A stretch of DNA of 31,866 nucleotides from Opacimonas sp964559075 (GTDB lineage: Bacteria > Pseudomonadota > Gammaproteobacteria > Enterobacterales > Alteromonadaceae): positions 1 through 31,866 of the forward strand of contig CAZLGJ010000015.1 of NCBI GenBank assembly GCA_964559075.1. The letters run 5' to 3'. The position numbers and the translations under genes were made by a program. This document shows positions 8,147 through 15,843 of this stretch, in pieces. The first letter of the stretch is position 1; each line of letters starts with the position of its first letter. The notes below the pieces were generated by a model. It was not told the origin of the DNA. It ran no database searches and worked only from the letters and a program-made list of their open reading frames with translations.

Positions 8147-9217
8147 TCATGGCCAGTCCTGAGTGGGTGCCAGTGCTGTCCCACCGTTAACTTGTGACCA
8201 TAACCAGTAGTTATACGCCGCCTTAGGATCGCCCTCTAAGGGCAATAAGATCACGTTCGTAGTGACGCGTGGCGCCTGTTTGATGGCTTGCGCAAACAGC
8301 GTTTCTCGACACTCCCCGCTGATCGTGTTGCTACTACCAAAAAAACTGCCGCACTGACGCCATTGATTCAACCCTTGCGTATTGCCCTTGGTCGGTAGCC
8401 CATCGGTGATCACATATATATCCGTGATCCCCTTGGCATCCTGTTGCAAGGTCAGCAACGCTTGCTCAAGGTTGGTGCCACCTTGCGGTATGAGTTGCAA
8501 AAGCGCCTGTTGCAGCCCAGACATAGCGGCGGTATCAGTAGGATTGATTTGACGAGCTAACCACTGTGATTGTTCGGCATAGGCCAAAACCGAGACCTTG
8601 CTAGTGCTAGGGGCACGCGCTAGTAGCCATTGCGCGGTACGGATATTTTGCTGCCACTTAGGAGCTTGTAACTGTTGTGCTAAAGGCTGTGCTTTGAGCC
8701 GAAAAATATCAATCAGCTTGCCCGCCATCATAGAAGCACTGACATCCACCATAATCACAATATGCTGACCTTCCACCGCGAGGCCTAACAAAAAGCTGGG
8801 GGCTTCAGTACCCGCCAGCGCAAGATTAGCATCCGATTCCGGTATTGGGCCAAGTGCGGCTAGCGCTTGCTCTAATTCGGCCAGTTGCGCCTGCTGCGCG
8901 GCTAATTCGGCTTGACGCGTTTGTTGTGCTTGAGTGGCTAAAGCAAGAGCGCGCTGGGCGATTTGCTGGGCGGCTTGTGCAGTGACAATGTCACTATCAA
9001 GGGTATTATCGCGCTCGGTGAGTGTCGCTATCTGAGTTTGCTGGCCTTGCTGGTCTTGGGCTATCCGCGCCAGTTCCTCGCTTGGGTCAGGCATCACAGA
9101 ATTAAAATCAACCAGCATAAAAATCAAGATAATCGCACCCAATCCGCAAGCCATCACATCGAGAAATGCGAGATTGAAGCCATCTTCACTTTTGCGTGTG
9201 CGACGTGATAAGTTCAT
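8147..9217 (-). CDS. membrane-anchored von Willebrand A protein with ExbD/TolR-like helix (vWA-2)
   Basis: A 356-residue protein encoded 16 bp after the TolQ-like gene. The N-terminus FNLAFLDVMACGLGAI (14-29) starts a single membrane helix carrying D20. It aligns residue for residue with the helix of vWA-1 and resembles the FIDVMLVLL helix of ExbD/TolR, where the Asp carries protons. A Gln/Ala/Glu-rich coiled coil follows (about 48-122), then a vWA domain (about 150-356). Its MIDAS looks complete: D158, S160, S162, T248 (GGTNLEQA) and D272 (ITDGLP). A lone Cys pair (C289, C303) lies in a loop after the fourth strand. The domain is probably periplasmic. Binding partner and function are unknown; the gene context points to a motor or envelope-tethering role. 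Confidence 0.83.
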   Translation of the reverse strand: MNLSRRTRKSEDGFNLAFLDVMACGLGAIILIFMLVDFNSVMPDPSEELARIAQDQQGQQTQIATLTERDNTLDSDIVTAQAAQQIAQRALALATQAQQTRQAELAAQQAQLAELEQALAALGPIPESDANLALAGTEAPSFLLGLAVEGQHIVIMVDVSASMMAGKLIDIFRLKAQPLAQQLQAPKWQQNIRTAQWLLARAPSTSKVSVLAYAEQSQWLARQINPTDTAAMSGLQQALLQLIPQGGTNLEQALLTLQQDAKGITDIYVITDGLPTKGNTQGLNQWRQCGSFFGSSNTISGECRETLFAQAIKQAPRVTTNVILLPLEGDPKAAYNYWLWSQVNGGTALAPTQDWP

Positions 9218-9233
9218 GCTAGTTCAAAGGGTG

Positions 9234-10007
9234 TTAACGGTGCAGGTGACTGAGCAAAAAGCGCTCGCACGCGGCTTGGGTACTGATCACCATGGCATCT
9301 TGACGGTTGTTTAATAAGTGCATGAATAACATCAACAACAGCGAGATCAGCAGCGCCACGAGTGTGGAATTAAACGCCACGCCAAGCGATGCGGTCATTC
9401 CCGAAATATCACCTGCCAAGGCTGCATCAGCTTGACTCAACGCTTGGCCAATGCCGCGCACGGTTCCGACAAAGCCAATACTGGGAATGGCCCAAATAAT
9501 ATAGCGGATCAAGTTGTTGCCGGCCTCGAGCTGCATCGCCATATTATCGATGGAGGCTTCTATTGCATCGGCTGCATGCTGCACATTGTTGGTGTTTTTG
9601 AAGCGGCGCAAACAATTGATCCACGTGGCTACCGCCGGGTTATGTGCAATGTCGGTTTGTTCCAGTTTGCCCAGGGCTGCGGTGATATCTAAAGGGCTAT
9701 CTTTGGGAAACTCCGGTAACAAATCACAGCTGTAAATTGCGCCTTCGCCGAGCAAAATAACCAATTTGTGCCCCATCAAATAGATACAAAACAGCATGAG
9801 CGTGACACAAAACTGCTGCTCCATATCTTTGAGCACCACCATTAAGCTGCTGATCCCGGTACTGCCTTCATTGGCAATAATCCACTCAGCCTGTGGCCTG
9901 ATCACGCTAGCAAACACTAGATGCACTGCTGTCATGATCACCAAAAACACCCCTACCAGCATCCACCACGGGGGATTCATGTGCCCTTGTGAAATCGTTT
10001 TTTGCAT
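9234..10007 (-). CDS. MotA/TolQ/ExbB family proton-channel protein
   Basis: A 257-residue integral membrane protein. Predicted helices are at about 15-36, 66-88, 168-190 and 205-233. The last two carry the family signature: PSIGFVGTVRGIGQAL, then TASLGVAFNSTLVALLISLLL with the small polar residues that line the ion path in TolQ, ExbB and MotA. In characterised members five such subunits surround two ExbD/TolR/MotB helices, and proton flow drives rotation. The start at 10007 has AGGA 7 nt upstream. There is no separate ExbD/TolR gene; the two following vWA genes have the matching helix and are the likely partners. It differs from TolQ and MotA in its extra N-terminal helix and context, so none of those names is applied. 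Confidence 0.87.
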   Translation of the reverse strand: MQKTISQGHMNPPWWMLVGVFLVIMTAVHLVFASVIRPQAEWIIANEGSTGISSLMVVLKDMEQQFCVTLMLFCIYLMGHKLVILLGEGAIYSCDLLPEFPKDSPLDITAALGKLEQTDIAHNPAVATWINCLRRFKNTNNVQHAADAIEASIDNMAMQLEAGNNLIRYIIWAIPSIGFVGTVRGIGQALSQADAALAGDISGMTASLGVAFNSTLVALLISLLLMLFMHLLNNRQDAMVISTQAACERFLLSHLHR

Positions 10008-10035
10008 CTGTGTTCCTCGCTAGTATGTTTGAGCA

Positions 10036-10063
10036 GATATCTGTGAACTGATATCTGTGAGCT
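10036..10063. repeat. two tandem copies of a 14-bp sequence before the TolQ-like gene
   Basis: Units GATATCTGTGAACT and GATATCTGTGAGCT differ at one base. They occupy most of the 54-bp gap between the small membrane protein and the TolQ-like gene, which is the widest gap in this operon. They may result from slippage or may mark an internal regulatory site; no function can be assigned. Confidence 0.6.
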
Positions 10064-10235
10064 AAATATCGACCGGAAAATCGGCGGGTGCATCCAAGCC
10101 CACCACAATGGCTGTTGCACTCAGACTAAGTAATAGTATCGCCCACACGAAGAGCTTTAACCCGCGCCTGCTCTTGAATGAACTCTTTGATGAATGTTTA
10201 GCTGAGTATTGCGGCAACTTATTTAAATTCTGCAT
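10062..10235 (-). CDS. 57-residue single-pass membrane protein of the vWA operon
   Basis: A short gene between the PEGA/FGE-like gene and the TolQ-like gene. A basic N-terminus (KLPQYSAKHSSKSSFKSRRG) precedes one hydrophobic helix (LKLFVWAILLLSLSATAIVVGL) and a short acidic tail (DAPADFPVDI). This charge pattern suggests an N-in orientation. The start at 10235 is preferred over the in-frame ATG at 10247 because GGAG lies 6 nt before it. It could be an accessory subunit of the channel, like other small motor-associated proteins. I recognise no family. Position, ribosome site and membrane segment support it as real. Confidence 0.65.
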   Translation of the reverse strand: MQNLNKLPQYSAKHSSKSSFKSRRGLKLFVWAILLLSLSATAIVVGLDAPADFPVDI

Positions 10236-10252
10236 GGGCTTCTCCATAACGC

Positions 10253-12262
10253 TTATTGGCCGTCATAAAAATATCGCGCAACGCGAAAGCCAACGGTATC
10301 ACTCGCTTCGCCGGCTTCGCGATAGCTTGCGCGCAGCATATGCAAACGTCCAGTTAAATAATTACCGCCTTTAGTCACGTGTTGGGCGTTGCGATGCTGC
10401 TGCGATAGGCCAAGATAGTCGGTCATGACAGCATCTGTTGGTGGTGGTTGTAATGTGTAGACATCGTGCACCCACTCACTGACATTACCGACTAAATCAA
10501 ATAACCCACTGCGCTCTGCGCGATAACTCCCCACTGGCGCAACGCCCGGATGACTATCGCTATAGTCGCGAAAAACAAATGGCTGGCTGCCCAGTAGCGC
10601 GCTGTCAGCTAAGTTGCCGATGCCATTTGGCAGCGCATCGCGATCCCCCCACACATAACGGGTTTGGCTCGCGCGATTGGCCGCTCGAGCAACGTATTCC
10701 CATTCAGCTTCAGTCACTAAACGATACCCTGAGGCAGTAGGATTACTGCCCACAACTTGACCATCTTGTACAACATAAAATGGCGGGATGGCGTCTTGCG
10801 CGGACAACCAGTTACAAAACAGGGCTGCCTGCTGCCAAGTCACGTTAGTTTGCGGACGTGCGCTGCGTGAACTTTGGCCGCTATAAGCAGCAAACTGCGC
10901 CTCAGTCACTTCGTGTTTTGAGATCAAAAATGGCTGGCTAAAGGCCACCTGTATCTGATGTTCATTGCTGCGGCGCAGAGAATCATTCACTGGTGCGCCC
11001 ATGACAAATGCGCTGGGCGTAAACCTTGTAAGCGCGATTCCAAGCTGCGCGGCTTTGGTGGGTTGGCCTGCCTGTCGACGCGCGCTAAACTCAGTTTGTA
11101 ATGTGACATCCACGACCTGTACTTGTTGGGCAGACGGTATCAGTGACAAGGTCTGCTCGCGATAAAAAGGTTTGCTCAGCCGAATATCTGTCGCAATCGC
11201 GGGCAAGGTTAATTGCTGCGGTGTCGTGCCGACCACTTGATTATCTATTTCAACTTGCGCCGGGACGTTACTTGTAATCGACACCTCGCCCATTTCAGGC
11301 TCCAATGCAATACTTACCGGGGTTTGGCTAAGTGGCGCATAAGTATCGCTGAGCACCGCGGGATAAAAACCCGGTTTGCGATAGCTGATAGTCACTTTGC
11401 GATTACTGGGCACTTCTGTTTGCACAGCCGCGGCTGTGGGCAGTGTTTGTCCATCGACAGTCAACACCCCACCCTCTGGTGCCAGAGCAATTATAAGCGT
11501 CGCCGGCAACGGCATTAAGCGGTAGTTGCGCGAGACGCTTTGCTCATTGTGCGTTACGGCCAAGGTGTCAGATAACGGCGCATATCCGTCTAACAATAGT
11601 TTGATTGGATATTCACCGCCGGTTTTGGGCAGTGTGAGCGGCGTGACACCAAGCTCGGTATCGTTTAGCCACACTTGCGCACCATTTGGTTCTGACCCGA
11701 TGCTTATCTGACCTTCAAGGCGAGTTAGCTCAAGTGCCTGATTGAGCTGCTGGCCTTTTTGTGCATCTATAGTGAGCGCAGTATCTTTTACAAAAGGATG
11801 TTTGACCAACAGCTGATACTGACCGGGAGGCAATTCTCTTTGCCAGGTTTCACTCACCGCCACTAACTCATTATCAAGATACCATTGGGTGTCAGCAAAC
11901 GCAGGCGTGGTAGTTAGCTTGACGGTTGCCGGTTGCGGCTGAAGAAGCACTTCAATCACTTCTGGCGAATCAGGTAAAATAGTCAGCGGTTGCGGTTGAT
12001 AAAGTGGCGCACTGATCGTGATTTGAGCAGTACCGCCCAAGGTATAAAGTCGCTGGTTGAACATCCAGCCCCCTTGCTGAACGACAACTTGATAGTGAGC
12101 CTGCACCGACAGCGGCATGACTTTAAAGGCATGCCCTTTGGCAATAACCAGCATGAACGCATACGCAATAACAGCGGTGGCGAGCAGCAAGCCGATGCTG
12201 ACTAGCCAAATTTGTCGCCGGCGTTTAGCGCGTTGCAAACTATCAGCAAAAGGATCGGCCAC
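10253..12262 (-). CDS. membrane-anchored PEGA-repeat protein with C-terminal formylglycine-enzyme-like (SUMF1) domain
   Basis: A 669-residue protein. A basic N-terminus and one membrane helix (about 19-41) suggest an inner-membrane anchor with the rest in the periplasm. PEGA-like beta repeats lie at about 184-250, 255-322 and 325-390. They show the recurring pattern small-strand, (D/N)xxxxGxTP, then xGY/F and a strand. A SUMF1/FGE-type domain follows (about 408-667), with FVMGAP, HEVTEAQFAAY, TWQQAALFCNWLS, YRLVTEAEWEYVAR, GLFDLVGNVSEWVHD and GFRVAR. The catalytic cysteine pair of true FGE, expected after KGG, is absent (KGGNYLTGRLHMLRAS), so sulfatase-activating oxidase activity is unlikely; a binding or structural use of the fold is more likely. 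It starts at a GTG preceded by AGGAGA at 5-6 nt. Nine bp separate it from the upstream gene. Confidence 0.85.
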   Translation of the reverse strand: MADPFADSLQRAKRRRQIWLVSIGLLLATAVIAYAFMLVIAKGHAFKVMPLSVQAHYQVVVQQGGWMFNQRLYTLGGTAQITISAPLYQPQPLTILPDSPEVIEVLLQPQPATVKLTTTPAFADTQWYLDNELVAVSETWQRELPPGQYQLLVKHPFVKDTALTIDAQKGQQLNQALELTRLEGQISIGSEPNGAQVWLNDTELGVTPLTLPKTGGEYPIKLLLDGYAPLSDTLAVTHNEQSVSRNYRLMPLPATLIIALAPEGGVLTVDGQTLPTAAAVQTEVPSNRKVTISYRKPGFYPAVLSDTYAPLSQTPVSIALEPEMGEVSITSNVPAQVEIDNQVVGTTPQQLTLPAIATDIRLSKPFYREQTLSLIPSAQQVQVVDVTLQTEFSARRQAGQPTKAAQLGIALTRFTPSAFVMGAPVNDSLRRSNEHQIQVAFSQPFLISKHEVTEAQFAAYSGQSSRSARPQTNVTWQQAALFCNWLSAQDAIPPFYVVQDGQVVGSNPTASGYRLVTEAEWEYVARAANRASQTRYVWGDRDALPNGIGNLADSALLGSQPFVFRDYSDSHPGVAPVGSYRAERSGLFDLVGNVSEWVHDVYTLQPPPTDAVMTDYLGLSQQHRNAQHVTKGGNYLTGRLHMLRASYREAGEASDTVGFRVARYFYDGQ

Positions 12263-12271
12263 AATCGTCTC

Positions 12272-13744
12272 CTAAATAACAGGTTCATCACTGAGCAAGG
12301 TCAGCGCTGGGGTGTCGGTTGATACATCAACCGTGATTAATTTGGTGCGATAACCTGAGCGATTCACTTCAAAAGTATGCGTGCCTTGTGGCAGAGCCAC
12401 GTTGCGCTCACGAAATTGCCCTAACTGCCCGCGCCCGCGAATGCTCACATCACTTTCGCCATCCGAATACAGAGTTAACATAATTAAGCTACTGGCTTCA
12501 GTCAGGTACTGCGTGAGTTGTTGCAGACTTTGCTCTAGCGGCTGGTAATCTACCCCAAGCTCGCCCACGCCGTTTTTGATGGTGTTAAGCAAGCGGACTG
12601 CTTGTGTTTGGATGTTGGCATCTGAGAGGCGCTGAGGCGCGTTTAAATACGGTTGCAGTTGATTTTGCCAACGCTGTAGCTGCAGCGCAGTTTGCTGATA
12701 TTGCTGTAACGTTGGATCAGTTGGGAACGTCGTGATTGCCCGCTGAGTCACAAACCCAATTCCGCGCCAGTCGTTTAGCTCAGCCATCCGCTTTAGCTGT
12801 TGTTGCAAAACACTAAGACCTTGTTGCGCTTCACGTCGTGCAATGTTGTCTTTTAGTAAAGGCAAGCTAGGATGTGCTGGGTCGAGCTGTTGCAGCTGCG
12901 TCAGGAATAATTGCGCTTGGGCAAATGCCTGATTGACCATGGCGTTTTCTGCATCACTGACAAGCTGTGCAATGCGCGCCTTGCGCACTTGCTGCTGCAA
13001 CTCATACAGACGGGTTAATGCCTCTGTGTCGTCCGGTTCGATAGCGACATACTGTTGTAGGGCACGGATTTCTTTGCTGGGTTGATTTTCGGCACGGGCA
13101 ACGCCAATGGCTCGCTCGGCTTGCACAATGTCTGGCAATGCCTGAATTTTATCGCGCAAGCTCAATACGTCTGAATTTTCAGGTGCCAGCCGCAGCGCTT
13201 GATTGATTGCCAGCTGCGCTTGTGCCTGATCCCTTTGTTGATAAGCAGTTTGCGCGGCGCTAAGTTGTTGACTTAGCGCGCTATCGTAGCCCAATCGATA
13301 ATTTGCCAAATCTTGGCTAAGAGTATCAAGTATTTGAGTCGCAGCCGGATACTGCGTTTGGGTGTATAAACTGTACGCCTGAGTGAGTTGCGTTTGCATA
13401 TCCCGCTGTTGCTCGACTGCGTATTGAGCCATTCCCGGCGTAATTGATATGTTATCGAGGGCCTGCTGAAACTCAGTCAAGCGTTGTTGCAATGAGCGGC
13501 GCGCTGCCACATCAAGCTGAGCATTCAATGAAACCGTCAACGCTTCATCCGCAGTGGCTGGATTAGATGATGAATGTTGCCCCTCACTTAGACCTGTTGA
13601 GCTTGCAGTGCCTACTGAGTTAAACGCCCACCAGCTGACGCCGATGGCTGCTATCGCCACAATAATTAACAGCGCCAGCAACGCGTTTTTAATCAGCGCT
13701 TGTCGCCGAGCTAATTGTGCTGTGACATCCATTTGACTACTCAT
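12272..13744 (-). CDS. membrane-anchored helical-repeat (TPR-like) protein with PEGA-like C-terminus
   Basis: A 490-residue protein. One membrane helix near the N-terminus (about 19-40) is followed by a long Gln/Ala/Leu-rich helical region (about 60-400). This has TPR-like units such as AQTAYQQRDQAQAQLAINQALRL and AENAMVNQAFAQAQLFLTQL, ending in phrases like DPAHPSL typical of TPR turns. The last 70 residues (LTLYSDGESDVSIRG to VDVSTDT) look like a PEGA-type beta domain with the GTHTFEVNRSGY hallmark. It is probably a periplasmic scaffold anchored in the inner membrane. The start at 13744 (MSSQMDV) gives a normal N-terminus, 14 bp after the upstream stop; a second Met at 13732 is possible. 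The open frame continues upstream to 13819 inside the lipoprotein gene and is not credible there. Confidence 0.8.
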   Translation of the reverse strand: MSSQMDVTAQLARRQALIKNALLALLIIVAIAAIGVSWWAFNSVGTASSTGLSEGQHSSSNPATADEALTVSLNAQLDVAARRSLQQRLTEFQQALDNISITPGMAQYAVEQQRDMQTQLTQAYSLYTQTQYPAATQILDTLSQDLANYRLGYDSALSQQLSAAQTAYQQRDQAQAQLAINQALRLAPENSDVLSLRDKIQALPDIVQAERAIGVARAENQPSKEIRALQQYVAIEPDDTEALTRLYELQQQVRKARIAQLVSDAENAMVNQAFAQAQLFLTQLQQLDPAHPSLPLLKDNIARREAQQGLSVLQQQLKRMAELNDWRGIGFVTQRAITTFPTDPTLQQYQQTALQLQRWQNQLQPYLNAPQRLSDANIQTQAVRLLNTIKNGVGELGVDYQPLEQSLQQLTQYLTEASSLIMLTLYSDGESDVSIRGRGQLGQFRERNVALPQGTHTFEVNRSGYRTKLITVDVSTDTPALTLLSDEPVI

Positions 13745-13758
13745 CCAGGTCCCAAAAC

Positions 13759-15018
13759 CTATAGGGCGGTATCTGGGGTAGCTTCTAGCGCATAAATTTC
13801 CTGCAGATAAGCTTTCCACTGTTGATACTGCTCACCTGCGGTACCCACTAACTCGATTTCTTGATCATTAAACTCCATGACTTGAGGCGAGAGCTCAATA
13901 TCCAAATTTTCACCCATCTCTTCAAATAACTCACGATGCCGCGCGATTTGGCGATTGCTCTGCACCGCATCATTAAGCGTTGAAACCGCGGCGATCCCGG
14001 CAATAGCACTGCCCACCTGCCCCGCTGTGGAATTGGAGTTTTTGTTGAGCAACACTGCCGCAACCGTTAAGCCAATAGCAGCTAGCTGACTGCCGGTGCG
14101 CTTGGCCTCTTCTTTGCGAATGCGTTTAACAATGGGCAGCGTTTCTTTTTGGTAAGTACGATAAGCATCATGCGTTTGCGCTTGAAAGACCGCAAAGTTA
14201 TCCTGCAGATTATCAACAAACATCATTTCTTGAGCTTTGATCGCGTTAATCCGCATCAACATAGGATCATCAATAGCGGGTAAACCATTTAGTGAATATT
14301 CATAAGTGCCAGACCGATTTTGGCTAACATTCAAATAGGGCCCAAACCGCTCAGGAGAATACACGGCGGCGTAGCGTACCATCGCTACATCTTTAATGGC
14401 TTGCCGCGCGCTATCTTCAAGATTATTAATGGTATCAAAGACAAACTGAGCAACCTGTGCAAACACCGGTCCGTAGGGATCTTTGTTGCGATTCATCGCA
14501 TCGCGATAAAAGCCGCTCGACACTTCGTGTTTAAAACTCCGAGCATCTAGTAGCTGTCCAGTTGCTGCAATCACGCTGATTGTCAACTGGACAAACTCGG
14601 TATCTGATTGGTCGATGCGTCCTAAAACAAACACATCTGCGTTGGTGTTTGCGGTTGGGGTAACGTTGATCTTACCAAATGCCTTGGTTTCAGACAGCGC
14701 AGCTTGGGTATCAATGGCAAAGCGTTTAGCCTCGGTGCGTCTGACTTGAGGCCAGATCCCGGCTTCGGCAACCGCTTCATCATCAATTTGCCCATCATCA
14801 CGCAGAGGAAATCCGGGATCAAACACGGGGATCGCCACATCAAGATAAATATCAGAGCGATAGTCATATTCCTTGGTTTGACTACCTAGCGGGGTATATT
14901 GACCAGGGCCTACCTGAACCGGTCCGGTTTGCGTTGCGGGTCGAGTAGAGTTACACCCTGCTAGGACAAGGACGCAAGATGCGATTATCCAAAATACGTA
15001 GGTTGCGCTTATTCTCAT
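13759..15018 (-). CDS. lipoprotein of unknown function in the vWA operon
   Basis: A 419-residue precursor with a lipoprotein signal peptide: LVLAGC with lipidated Cys22. The next residue is Asn rather than Asp, so sorting to the outer membrane is predicted. The middle (about 40-250) is a mixed alpha/beta domain resembling curli-assembly or GNA1162-like secretion lipoproteins only in general pattern. A later segment (about 325-370) holds a Gly/Ala-rich hydrophobic helix pair (LAAIGLTVAAVLL; AIAGIAAVSTL). Four to five Cys-free domains follow the lipid anchor. I do not recognise a named family. AAGGAG lies 8 nt before the ATG. It would place one part of the operon's products at the outer membrane. 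Confidence 0.8.
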   Translation of the reverse strand: MRISATYVFWIIASCVLVLAGCNSTRPATQTGPVQVGPGQYTPLGSQTKEYDYRSDIYLDVAIPVFDPGFPLRDDGQIDDEAVAEAGIWPQVRRTEAKRFAIDTQAALSETKAFGKINVTPTANTNADVFVLGRIDQSDTEFVQLTISVIAATGQLLDARSFKHEVSSGFYRDAMNRNKDPYGPVFAQVAQFVFDTINNLEDSARQAIKDVAMVRYAAVYSPERFGPYLNVSQNRSGTYEYSLNGLPAIDDPMLMRINAIKAQEMMFVDNLQDNFAVFQAQTHDAYRTYQKETLPIVKRIRKEEAKRTGSQLAAIGLTVAAVLLNKNSNSTAGQVGSAIAGIAAVSTLNDAVQSNRQIARHRELFEEMGENLDIELSPQVMEFNDQEIELVGTAGEQYQQWKAYLQEIYALEATPDTAL

Positions 15019-15030
15019 GTCTATTGCTCC

Positions 15031-15645
15031 TTATAAACAGGCGTATTTTTTTAGCTCTGCTTCATAAAATTCACGTTCTTCTGGGCTTGTCGCTTGGCCA
15101 AGTAACTCTTGGTACAGCGCACATGGACCTGCACTTTTGCCCGTGACGACCTGATTTGCGGCACCGTTGCCTTGCGTTTGTGGCGAGGCAGGGTTGCTTG
15201 CAGATGCTGGGCGATTGACCGAGGCCGTGTTTCCTTGCCCAGTCGTTTGTCCGTTGTTTTGTCCGGTATTCAAACCTGCAGTCCCCTTTGCTCCGCCGCC
15301 GCTGGCAATTTGTGCTTGTTGACCGGCGATAGCGGCATCTTCCATACACTGACTATTGTCATCTAGTGCTTCGAGCAAGATTGTGTATTTTTGCGCAAGC
15401 ACTTCTTCCTTGGTTAAAGGTTGAGTATCGACATCTCTCAGAGACAGCACCGAACAGTCAGAGTATAGCGACGCTGGCTTTTTCTTTTGCTCCGCTGGTG
15501 TTGGCTGCGCCTGCAACGATAGCGAAGATGGCAGCGAATATGAGGACGCGTTAGCTATCGCAGCGACCCCAAAAGTCACACTCGTGATAATACCTAGCAA
15601 CAACATTGTTGCAGTCTGAACGGCGAATTGAGTCACGCTCTTCAT
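15031..15645 (-). CDS. secreted four-cysteine protein with low-complexity linker, first gene of the vWA operon
   Basis: A 204-residue precursor. A signal peptide (hydrophobic core TMLLLGIITSVTFGVAAI, cleavage near ANA-SS) leads to a mature protein of two short Cys-containing segments. Segment one has YSDCSVL and NSQCMED; segment two has AGPCALYQ and KKYACL at the extreme C-terminus. They are joined by a Gly/Asn/Thr/Gln/Ala/Ser-rich linker of about 60 residues. The four cysteines could form two disulfides in the periplasm. The start at 15645 is chosen over 15672 because GAGGA lies 9 nt before it and the signal peptide then begins normally. No family recognised. It lies 12 bp before the lipoprotein gene and heads the operon. 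Confidence 0.75.
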   Translation of the reverse strand: MKSVTQFAVQTATMLLLGIITSVTFGVAAIANASSYSLPSSLSLQAQPTPAEQKKKPASLYSDCSVLSLRDVDTQPLTKEEVLAQKYTILLEALDDNSQCMEDAAIAGQQAQIASGGGAKGTAGLNTGQNNGQTTGQGNTASVNRPASASNPASPQTQGNGAANQVVTGKSAGPCALYQELLGQATSPEEREFYEAELKKYACL

Positions 15646-15761
15646 TGTGCTTATCCTCAATCGGGTATCCATTGATATTGCTAATAAGCTTAGGTGCTTG
15701 CGGCTGAATTGCGAATGAATGTTATCAGGTTAGGGTGTATCTGGGTGTTGCAAAACGTAAC

Positions 15762-15794
15762 AAACCGCCCACTAGCCATGCCAATGGGCGGTTT
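15762..15794 (-). terminator. intrinsic terminator of the TonB-dependent receptor gene
   Basis: Perfect 10-bp stem AAACCGCCCA / TGGGCGGTTT with a 13-nt loop. Read on the minus strand it is followed by a T-rich stretch (GTTACGTTTT). It lies about 50 bp after the receptor stop codon and separates that gene from the vWA operon. Confidence 0.8.
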
Positions 15795-15843
15795 GGATAT
15801 CGCGTTTTAGCGACTAAATTTTAGTAAACTTAGTCAGCTTGCA

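Noticed and set aside
7192..15645. Zorya defence system or a Tol-Pal/ExbBD operon
   Set aside because: Only the channel protein is shared in class. There is no OmpA-type MotB, no ZorC-E helicase or nuclease, no TolA/TolB/Pal and no TonB gene.
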